The notes beneath the pieces were generated by a model. That model ran no database searches, was not told the origin of the DNA, and saw only the letters and a program-made list of their open reading frames with translations. DNA of 64,000 bases from Prinsepia uniflora (lineage: Eukaryota > Streptophyta > Magnoliopsida > Rosales > Rosaceae). The DNA is taken from NCBI GenBank assembly GCA_032719365.1, contig CM064861.1, forward strand, positions 80,348,863 through 80,412,862, read 5' to 3'. A program made the translations under genes and the position numbers. Position 1 is the stretch's first letter; each line of letters begins with the position of its first letter. Below are positions 11,262-20,517 of this stretch, one piece after another.

Positions 11262-13171
11262 TGTAACAACCCGAATATTCGAGAAAATGAAAAAAATGAC
11301 CTTTTTGCTCCTGAAAGTCAAAGAGTTTACTTTTGACCATTTGACCAAAAATTCAAAGTGTTGACATCTGACCGGGACTTCTTTTAGAAACTTCGAAAAG
11401 ACTATTACGAAAGTCCCGACCTCCTGAATGCATAGACAGGTGACATGACAAAAAAGGAATTTGGATAAATGTTTTGGATCAAGAAAGAACAAAGGACAAT
11501 TTGGTCATTTTAATCCCTAAGGGTATTTTAGTAGTTTTTCATACATGGACTAGACTTCACTTCTCTTCCCATTCCTTTTCCCAGCGACTTGCTTGGCTAT
11601 TTAGGTGTGTGTTATGTGTGTCCAAGCAGTTCGGTGATTAGAGACTGAAAATAAGAAAAAGAGAGAAAATAATGAAAACTCAAGAGAGAAGGAGCCAACT
11701 AGAGAGGAAAGGAAAAGTAGAGAAATATGAGGGAAAGTGAGGGTGAAAAGAAGAAAAAACTTGGAGAAATGAAGGGGGGAAACATGGAAAAACAGTGAGG
11801 ACAAGGTGGAACCTGTGAGGCACCTACTTCATGTTTTTTAGTTCCAGGCTAGAAAACTCGAAGATGGAAATGATAGTGTCCTCCTGAAGCTCCTAGGATT
11901 ATTCTAGGACAAAATGAGTGTTGTATGGATGTGGGAAAAGTTGAAGATACGACAGGGAAGCCATGGCCTAAAGGTGGTGAAGGTCGAACGACGAGATTCT
12001 GTAAGTATTTCGCATCCTTAACCTCATGGATCTTCTCCTTAGTTAGTTTAGATGAAGTATGATGTTTGAAATAATGAAAACAGACGTGAAGTGGCGGAGA
12101 AAAGGTCGGGTCGCCATTGCGGGTCAAGTGACCTGGAAACCAGACATACGGGTCTGGAAAATGACCATGTGACCAGCACGTGACCACCACGCGCAGAGGC
12201 TTATGGTGGGTCATAGGGGCACGTTTAGCGTCTTCTAGAGATGAAGTTAATACGAAAAATGTTCATAATTTTATTATGAGCTTAATGGTCTAAAGTTCGA
12301 ATTAATTTGACTCTATTTGAATTTATTTTCGAATTTCCTATATAATAGCTTATATTTATTAAGTAATATTAAGTTTAACTTAAGTGGGATTATGGTTATT
12401 AACAACCCTTTAAAGGTATAATATTGTTATGAAGGGTTTACAAAGAATTCTTAGGAAAGGTTATGGAGTATTATGTAATTGGTAGCTCAAATATTGTGTT
12501 TATTTAGTTAGAAATTTAATTATGGCTTTCTATGTGATTATACATTAGTTAACATCATGTTTGAGACTGATGGTGATTACTTAGTAACCTAAGATTTAAG
12601 CATACCTTAATGGCATACAAGATAACATGTTATGATGGAATAAAGTGGAGATCCATATGTTTGTATAATTAGTTAGTGAATTAATATGGTAATTTCAGAT
12701 GTATACTCAAGGGAAATATAGTTTGCATACTAGTAAGTTAAGGGATTTCTATTGCATACTAGTAAGTTAATTTAACTTATGATTAGTAAGTGGTGGTGAT
12801 GGAGGATAGTTATCTGTATGTTCTCGTACATGAGGATTAAATTCTATAAAATGGAGATTAATACTACGAGGTTAATTTGGATCAAGGAAAAACGAAGATA
12901 CTTGGTAGTGCTTAAGATCAAGGTTAAAAAATTGATATATTTTGGTGCATATGTAGTAAACGCTTTAAATGTGGTCAACCTAGTAAATTCCACTACTTGA
13001 CATGAACGTGGGTAGGACGTGGGCGGAAAGCTTGCAAGAGTGGACTTATTTTGGTTAATCCAATAATTGGTGTAAGTGTTAATTAAAGAACTATCCCTTG
13101 TCTAACAAGAGTTGTCAAGCATGAGCAGGATCGGTCCAATCTTCACGAAATTTTTGGGACGAGTGCTCCCA
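11262..13171 (+). mobile_element. solo LTR, 1.9 kb, TSD GAGAA
   Basis: The unit starts TGTAACAACCCGAAT and ends GAGTGCTCCCA (TG...CA). It is bracketed by GAGAA at 11257-11261 and 13172-13176. Removing it restores the tandem-repeat phrase CCGAGAA.CACTTGGAG. No second LTR, primer site or coding domain is inside, so it is a solo LTR left by recombination. The start resembles the long LTRs of Tekay/Del-type chromoviruses, but it is a different family from the TGTAACGACCCGTCC group to its right. Confidence 0.85.
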
Positions 13172-13505
13172 GAGAAACACTTGGAGCCTAGGTAAGTGTA
13201 CGACACCTTGATCGGCCAACTTGCGCAGACCCTCACACGATAAGGTGGCCGATCAGCCTTGGCATGACCAGTAATCGATTGAGAACCACTTGGAGCACAA
13301 GTAAGTGTATGTCACCTTACTCGGTCAACTTGCGCGAACCCTTGAATGATGAGGTGGCTGATCCGCCTTGGCATGAACAGTGACCTACAGAGAACCACTT
13401 GGAGCGAAGGTAAGTATATGTCACTTTGCTCAGCCAACTTGCGCAGACCCTCCAACGATGAGGTGGTCGATTGGTCTTGGCATGACTAGTGACCAACCAA
13501 GAACC
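13172..13505. repeat. ~108-bp tandem repeat, right block
   Basis: Continuation of the array cut by the solo LTR at 11262-13171. Unit starts at about 13271, 13382 and 13491 give a 109-111 bp period. The array ends in unique sequence after 13505. Confidence 0.8.
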
Positions 13506-13806
13506 TTTCCCAACTGTCGTGAATGCGTGTGCGTGGTTAATGTGTGACATTTGCACTGATCGAGGTAGTGCGCGTAACTAATGTGCGACCATTGGGCTGG
13601 CTGAGTGGGTTTGTAACGGTTCTTTTTTTTCACTTTTCACTTTGTACTTTTTGAGTGGACTTAAGAGGGAGATTTCAAGGCGATCTCTTACCACCACTAG
13701 GAAATTTTCTGCTTGCTTTCACGGAAGTGCTCACAATATGATTCTGAGAAAACAAGGTATGTTGAAATTTTCTTCGAAAGTAATGTATGTATAAGAATAC
13801 TTCATG
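13506..13806. other. gypsy-remnant noncoding segment
   Basis: About 300 bp without coding signal between the tandem repeat and the next solo LTR. It is probably untranslated sequence of the host gypsy element. It includes a T-rich run and a GTGAGAAAAC-like tract but no recognisable motif. Confidence 0.35.
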
Positions 13807-15692
13807 AACAGTGTAACAACCCGTCCCGAGAGCCGGGATTAGTAGCGTGATTAAGGTGGGATTAGTGAGGCTAATCGGTGGTTAGGTGGTCCCGATAGGT
13901 CCATAAGTATAGAATGACGATTTTGCCCCTAGTTCGGGCAAAATGTTGACTTTAGTTCGGGTGGTCAAGTGGGTATTGACCGGTGACCAGGACGTAGTTT
14001 AGGACGTCACGAATCCGTAGGCAGGTGGTACGTCCGATTCCGACATCCGAGGAGGAAGTTGTGATGTTCGGAAGGTTGAGGGCATAACCGTAATTTTGGT
14101 GAAATAAGGGGGAATAGTTGACTTTTTGGACGGTCGGGTTTTGGTACGTTGACCGAGGATGGTTAGGTAGATCTCGTTGTCCTGAGTTCGATGACAGGCG
14201 GCACGTATTCATCGGACTTACGATGTGCGAGTTACGGGTCAAGGAAGTTAGTGGCAAAACCGTAATTTTGAGTTAAAAGGAAGGGCAATTTAGTCTTTTA
14301 GTTGTCTGGGGATTTGTGCAAGAGAAGGCAGATGAAGGGAGGAGATTGGGCCATGTGTAAGAGAATGGAGATGATGGTGACACGTGCTAAAGGTGTAGTG
14401 GGTTCTGGGGGGTTCTCGTGTGTGCACGGTCCAAATAATTGGGGTGCAACCGTGCAAGTGTGTGTGGTTGTTCGCAGAGAAAAATGGAAACAGAGAGGGA
14501 GATTGGGGAAAAATTAGATGGTGGCTGAGGTTGTTGGTGAGTTCTGGTGAGGGGAGGAGTGACCAGAGAGTGAGAGTGAGACAGTGAGAAGGTGAGACGG
14601 TGTGGTGGTTGTACGTGGGTAAGCTGGGAGCCAAGGGAAAATTAAAGAAAACAGAGAAAAATTGAGAGCTTGTGGTGGTGATGTGGCCGTGTACGGTGCC
14701 AGTGAACTCGAGAGAAGGTTGAGACGACACTGTGGACTCCAGGGAACGCGGCGGTGAGCACGGCGGTGGACGGTTGCAAGTAATTTCTAATCTCCGTGTC
14801 TATGCTCTGTTTTTCCCGTCGAGTTCAAGTCGAAAGTCGTGAGTCTCGAGGTTGAATCGAAGCATATATGGAGGTCTAGGGGACTCAGGGGAGTCCTAGG
14901 AGGTCACTGGTTGTGCTGCCGTGACGGGAGGTGCACTGTAGGGGTTAACACGACGGCGGGTACTCTGTGTGCTCTGTTTTGCCGTCGATGTTCAAACCTT
15001 AAGTCGTGAGGTTTGGGAGTGAATCGACGGTTGAGGTGAGTTGGGTGAGGTTTAGGAGGGTCCTAGGAAGAATTTAAGGTAGCCACCATGAGGGGAGGTG
15101 ACCTGGGTGGCCGGAGAGGAAAACAGGGCAGGCTTTGGTTTTTATTTCGAGTTTCAGTCGACAAGTCTGAGGCCGTGTCGAGGTGATTGGGGTACGAGAA
15201 TGGATAGGGTAGGTCTGGACGAAGCTATAGGTGAAGAAAGGAGGTGAATTGGTGGCCGGACGGCGGAGATCAGTTCTCGCCGGTTCAGTCTGCGGCGGCC
15301 GGTTTAGCACAGTAGACTCGAGGTTGAAGACGTACTGTAGCTGGGGCGTGAGGCCCACGCGCAGCCACTTTGGGCGGCGCGTGGGAGCGCGTGGGAGCGC
15401 GTGGGGCATTTTCCGGCGACCCTTCCAACATGGTTTTTGGTCTAGGTGTTATAACGAGTCTAATGGAATTGGTTTCGGGTTAATCGGACGTCGAATCGAA
15501 GTAGTTCCGCGAGGGTGAAGGCTTAGGGTCTTAGTTTATTATGTTTAGGATTAGGGGAATTTTGGGGAAAATTAGGTGAACCTTCGTGGACGTGTTAGTG
15601 ACGTACTTTGGTGGTTATTGACAGGATCGGGATTTCCCGAGGAAGCTGAGGAACGTGCTGGACGTTCAGGACGCGATTGAGGGCTCGGTACC

Positions 15693-16619
15693 GTGAGTGG
15701 ACCCTTTTCCATAAACTCGAACATGCATAACTGCTTTTCTAAATTTTTTTATATATGTAATTACATGAATGTTGGATTTATGATGTTGGTTTTACATAAT
15801 TGCACGGTTTTTGAGAAATAACGCATTTGACACGTTTTACGAGAAAGGCTTGATTTCTGAATATAATGCTATGGTTTTGGGATTTCAAATAATAAATGGT
15901 TTTCAATGATTATAAAGGGATTTTGGAACATGATTTCGATGATCAAGGTTTTCGGTTTTAGAATCGGATTTCGTAAAGCGGAATTTGGTTTTAAGGTTGA
16001 AAAGTGGACTCTGGATTTGGGTTCGGAATGACGGTACGGGATGCTGGAAGGGCATCGGACCGGTGATTTCGGATTTGGGTTTGGATGTGAATTCGGAAAT
16101 GATTTTCAAATGGTTTTGGATTAGATTTGCTGGATCTGATTATTGGGTTTAAAGACCCGGATATTGATTTGACGGGGGACGGGCCCGGATTGGGTTTAAA
16201 GACCCGGATTGAGTTTAAAGACTCGGGAGTTTAAAGACTCGGATATATTGATATTTCCCCCGTAGGCCTGTTGAGTTTAAAGACTCGGGAGTTTAAAGAC
16301 TCGGATATTATTGAGGCCTGGATTGAGTTTAAAGACTCAGGAGTTTAAAGACTCGGATAGGTCCAACAGGTTTGATCGGAAAATGAGGTTTTACGCTATT
16401 GTTTTATGATGCTTGTGATATGATTTCTATAACTGTTTTATAGTGTTTCTGTTTCTTATGATGTGGTTTATTGTAATTTGGTTTATAACTGTTTTATGAA
16501 CTGGGTTATGCATGTGGTTTCAAAACGGAGCGTGAAACTTGGTTTTTATTAAAATGGTTTTAGAACTTTTCTTTTATTTATGGTCCACTCACACCTTCCG
16601 TTTTTAAATTGCCCTCCAG
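15693..16619 (+). other. predicted intron-like module inside LTR1
   Basis: The donor-like GTGAGTGGAC is at 15693-15702. The exact reverse complement GTCCACTCAC is at 16583-16592, followed by a pyrimidine-rich stretch and the acceptor CCCTCCAG|G ending at 16619, giving 927 nt. CTCAC within the second decamer could be the branch point. The same layout occurs in LTRs A, B, C, E and F of this window. Splicing itself is not shown by sequence. Confidence 0.5.
16145..16357. repeat. array of 8 short palindromes in LTR1
   Basis: Eight units of the form GGGTTTAAAGACCC or GAGTTTAAAGACTC stand at irregular spacing. Where the left arm is GGG the right arm is CCC, and where it is GAG the right arm is CTC, so the arms stay complementary. 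The array lies inside the predicted intron of LTR1. Confidence 0.8.
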
Positions 16620-17003
16620 GTCGTGGAGCTAGGGCGGGGTTTCAGCGTCGAGACAGCGTCTGAGGCATAGAAGTCACGTGAGGGATCCCGGAGTGTTTCA
16701 AATTTTTCCGCGTGCGTGTATTTTAGTTTATCGGTTTTTCTTTTCTGTGTAAAATTTGACTTCGGGATGTGTAAAAGTTTCTCATGTGTCTGACAGTGTA
16801 TAGTAATGGTTTTCGTGAGTTTACTTTGTAATTAGTGTCGGGGTGTCAGACGGGAGCAGGATTTACCTCGGGTTTCGGGGTGAAACCGGGGTGGGTCCTG
16901 TCAAACAGGGCATGAATATTCATGTTTTTTCTTTAATCGTCTATGTGTCGTAGGTGTTGAGTCTTGTATACTTCCCTTCTTAGGAGTCTTCCTTTGCAAT
17001 GTA

Positions 17004-18828
17004 GATGTCTTCTGAAGATTCTCAATGCATGGACGATCAGTATGGGAATGTCTTTGAGGGTTAATCAACGATCAGCTCGACCGAGTCAAATTCAAAGTTA
17101 AATAGCAGTGATTCAGCCTCTACTTCCAGTTCATCTCCAGGTTGAAGACACCAATCCTCGAGGAGCCTCAAATTTTTGGGATGCATCAAGATCTTTAGGA
17201 TGAGTTTGATAGAACTTTTGAGTAGATTGAGCCTCGATCTGTCTCATCCATTGATGGGCCCGAGCGGATGGTGATTGATGGGGTTTTAGTTGACGAGACA
17301 GTCATCTTTGATGCCATCCTAGTAGGCTTTCCTCCCAAAAGGAAGGGTAAGGGAAAAATGAAGGACAAGGCTGAGGAAGCATCTAGCTCAATGTCAAAGC
17401 CCATGGAGATAGACGTGGACAAAGCGGTGAAGTCAAGGTACGAAATTGATCGGCAAGTTAGCGCTGTCACCTGGAAGGATGTGTTGGCCTTTAGGGAAAT
17501 CGTTCAGATTCTTGATTCGGTCAAGATAAGGTTAGTCGGTCAGAAGGACATGTCGAGTGACTCACTGAAGCCATAGGTGATGTTGCATCCAGATGTGTTA
17601 AGTCATAGTGTGACGTTGCCATTGCATTCGTCACTCTAGGCGATGGTGGCACACATGGGTGTAGCCCTCGATCAGATCAATCTTAACTATTAGATTATGC
17701 TGATTGGGTATATACGGCCTTCAAGTTGACTGGTTGGTTTTATGTCAAGGCTAGAGATAAGAAGACCATATGGTCGTTCATCTAGGACATGCCGACCTCC
17801 TAGAAGGCATGGAAGCATCGACTTGTACTTGTTTTCGGGAATTGTGTGGGTGCCCATCTGACCTAGAGGATACCGTGAATTTACTAATCCAAAGGTGTGG
17901 CCATGAGCCTTTGATTTTTTTTTTTTCGATCTGTTTACGTCAGTTAGGTTAGTCGGTCATTGATTTTGGATGTATACTGTTGCTAACCAACTTGATTTTT
18001 TTTTTTTTCAAAAGTATTCAAATGTCCTCATATAACCCAGCAGAAGAAGGCAGACTGCGTAGAGCTCTTCGAAAAACTTGACCGAGCAGAAAGAAATAGG
18101 GATAGTCTGCACTTGTCGAGCAACTTGTTTGCGGTCGGCCTAATACCAAATCTTCGTAAGTATTTCAGCCAAGCGGCCACTTTGTCTTGTTTTTCGATCT
18201 GGTTTTTTTTTTTTTTGAAATTTTCTAACTTGCTTTTGTTCAGTCACCCTCGCTTGACTTTGTAGTAACCGCGGCGGAGCAGTGTGTAAAGAGGATGGCC
18301 AAATCCAGGAGATCATGAAACAGGCCGACGCGGCTAAGGTCGATGCTCAGAAGGTAGGCGCCTCGTCGAAGGTGGACTACCTTTTGTCAATTAATGTTAA
18401 ACCTTCTGCCAACGTGCCTCAGCTTACTCTTAAGCCATCCAACGCTGAGGCCAAAGAACCATCCTCCTTAGTTGGTGTTGATTAGTCTACAATGGATCTA
18501 CTAGCGCCACTTTTCTTTACTACTCCTGCCTTGGTCAGCTCTAAGAGGATTGGTAAAGCTCCCACCTCAAGCCAACAGAGTTCGACGCCGGTCATCGATG
18601 TTGATGATGCAGTCGAAGAGTGGAGGAGGCTGATGGTCGAGGCAAAGAGAAAGAAAAAGAGGAAGATGACCGAGATGAAGGAGGAAGATCCGAAGGACAA
18701 GAAGCATAAGAAGAAAATAGACGTGGTGGAGGTCCTTGAATAGGTGAGGAAGGTGATCATGCCTTTAGAGGTCTCCTTGCTTGAAGGCCGAAATATGCCT
18801 AAGAAGCTGAAGAGGTTGAGGTTGGATC
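17004..18828 (+). pseudogene. gypsy accessory ORF (Transposase_28-like), 5' part
   Basis: Degenerate coding DNA on the plus strand, opposite to the integrase remnant at 35.4-35.6 kb. It starts MSSEDSQCMDDQYGN with a Ser-rich stretch. A central part around 17700-17860 reads ...KLTGWFYVKARDKK and, after stops, KAWKHRLVLVF, which matches the GWFYF...KGWKHRFFFV core of the plant 'putative gypsy type transposon' family (Pfam Transposase_28). A Lys-rich tail at 18492-18743 carries KKKRKMTEMKEED. T-rich AG acceptors (about 17980-18016) and a GTAAGT donor at 18156 suggest it once had introns. Stops and frame breaks make it non-functional. Antisense accessory ORFs between pol and 3' LTR are known in Tat-lineage gypsy elements, and the position here fits. 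It is cut at 18828 by Cassandra and resumes at 33629. Confidence 0.6.
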
Positions 18829-19066
18829 TATCACGACCCAACTCACCTAGCACGATATTGTCTACTTTGGTACATGCCCTCATAGTTTTGTTCTGGGTGC
18901 TCTAGCCTAATATCGCTTAACTTTGGAGTTCCAACCAAACTCAAAGCCAGTGAGCTGCCAAAAGGCCTCGTTTAGGTCAGAGTTGCGCAACGACTTGCTC
19001 TACCCAACACGATATTGTCCCCTCTGCACTCGTTCGTCTAACCAAGTCCGCCCACAAGGTTTTATT
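18829..19066 (-). mobile_element. partial Cassandra LTR copies
   Basis: From 18829 a minus-orientation Cassandra LTR fragment runs to about 18992. It shares the CTAGCACGATATTGTCTACTT-like start and the CTTAACTTTGGAGTTCCAACC 5S-like segment with the full LTRs, but lacks the box C part. A further fragment (ACCCAACACGATATTGTCC) follows before the full LTR at 19067. The two partial copies point to an internal rearrangement or a second, older insertion. No clean target duplication was found. Confidence 0.6.
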
Positions 19067-19357
19067 CCCGGGAGCTCAAGACCCGACTCCCCTAACACAA
19101 TATTGTCCACTTTGGCCCATGCCCTCACGGTTTTGTTTTTGGGAACTCACACACAACTTCTCAGTAGGTCACCTATCTTTGAATTGCTCTATCGTAATCT
19201 CTCTTAACTTTGGAGTTCCAACCAAACTCAAAGCCAATGAGCTACCAAAAGGCCTCGCGCTAGGAAAATACGTGCCCACATATAAAAAGCACTTAGCCTT
19301 TCCCTCCCCGAGCAATGAGGGATTGTTCACCATTCATCCCAAGACACGGGTCTTACC
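19067..19357 (-). mobile_element. Cassandra TRIM, 3' LTR (minus orientation)
   Basis: About 290 bp matching the LTR at 33346-33628. On the minus strand, 19153-19225 reads GGAACTCCAAAGTTAAGAG ... GATAGGTGACCTACTGAGAAG, a decayed copy of the 3' half of 5S rRNA with its internal Pol III control elements; that is the hallmark of Cassandra. The LTR ends at GTCTTACC (19357). Next comes a short internal stretch holding the polypurine tract, into which LTR A inserted. Confidence 0.82.
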
Positions 19358-20517
19358 ATCCACCTGACACGACCCACCCTCAATCCCCCGAGATTAAGGG
19401 ATAAGTCATGCTCCCGTCTAACTTACGTGTGACACGGAGGCTAAACTTTCGTCCAATCTCCATGTAACACGTAAGCTGGACAAGGGATACCAGGCCAAAG
19501 TACCAAATCCAACTTCCGATGTCCCAGAGTGCGCAGAACTTACTGTGGATCACATATGTGATGTCTCCGTCTCTCTCTCATAACAGCCCGCACCGCATCA
19601 AACCTGGAGGGTATCGAAAAAAACAAAAGATTGTGAGTGGACAAAAATAAATAATACGGTCAGAAAACAGTTTATAAGAGAGTACATTTATACCCTCCAC
19701 GAAAAACCAGTGCATGCATATGAAAACTATGTCATAAAATCATTTCATATCCAAGATAAGAAAACCATCAATGAAAACCGGAATTCAAATCCTTTCCTCA
19801 ATTCCGTAGCTCGAATCCAGGCCTCAGCCCAAAATCATAAATCCTCATCATGTAACGACCCGTCCTGAATTATCGGGATTAATTAGGAATTAATGACATA
19901 TTAGTGTGATTAATCGGTGATTAGTGGGGTATGTTCGGACATACGGTGCGAAATGACGATTTTGCCCCTAGAATGGGCTAAACGTTGACTCTTCTTTCAA
20001 GCTGTCAAATGGACTTTGACCGATGACTGTGATGTAGTTAGAGACGTCAAGAGCTCATAGACAGGTGGCACGCCCGATTCCGACGTTCGAGGATGAAGTT
20101 ATGATTTTTAGAATTTCAGGGGTATTTTAGTAATTCGGTTAAAATGAGGCAAATGGTTGACTTTGACCTGGGAGGTCCAATGGCCGAGGGCCGAGGACCA
20201 AGGACTGTTACGTAGATTGAGGCGTTATGAATCCGTAGATAGGCGGCACGTCGAGTTCGGACGTTCGACGAAGAAGTTACAGTTCAAGGAAGTTTCGAGG
20301 TACTATTCATGGTGGTACGTTTTACGAGGAAAAGTGGACTTTTGTCCTGAGTGGGGCCCAGATCTTTTCCTTAGACCCAATGGATGAGTGACAAGTGTCA
20401 CCCATCCATTGCTTCCCTTACATAGATACATGCATATCCATCCTCTTTTCCTGTTCGATCATTCCACCAACCCGAACAAACCCAGTGAACCCAAATCCAT
20501 GCCCTTCCCATCTGCCT

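Larger units (their letters stand above)
13812..16903 (+). mobile_element. long solo LTR (LTR1), 3.1 kb, TSD AACAG
   Basis: The unit begins TGTAACAACCCGTCCCGAG and ends GGGTGGGTCCTGTCA. AACAG flanks it on both sides (13807-13811 and 16904-16908). It has no gag-pol, no primer site and no second copy, so it is a solo LTR. Features shared with the other long LTRs of the window: two ~55-bp blocks containing CAGGTGGTACG and CAGGCGGCACG at about 14010-14065 and 14185-14240, a GCGTG/CACGC hairpin at 15346-15360, a predicted intron at 15693-16619, and an array of short palindromes at 16145-16357. LTR length and termini fit the Tekay/Del chromovirus group; that placement is inferred. Confidence 0.88.

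Noticed and set aside
11849..12214. 121-codon minus-strand frame
   Set aside because: It is inside the TSD-bounded solo LTR 11262-13171 and has no recognisable domain.
14290..14730. 146-codon minus-strand frame
   Set aside because: It lies within solo LTR1, has low-complexity His/Ser/Thr composition, and shows no family resemblance.
16145..16357. Spaced palindromic repeats resembling a CRISPR array
   Set aside because: Spacing is irregular, linkers are partly repeated, and the array lies inside a TSD-bounded plant LTR with no cas-like genes.
13812..16903. Long units read as DNA transposons because of inverted ends
   Set aside because: The FG element has two such units flanking a PBS remnant and polypurine tract, and all have 5-bp duplications, so LTR is the better reading.
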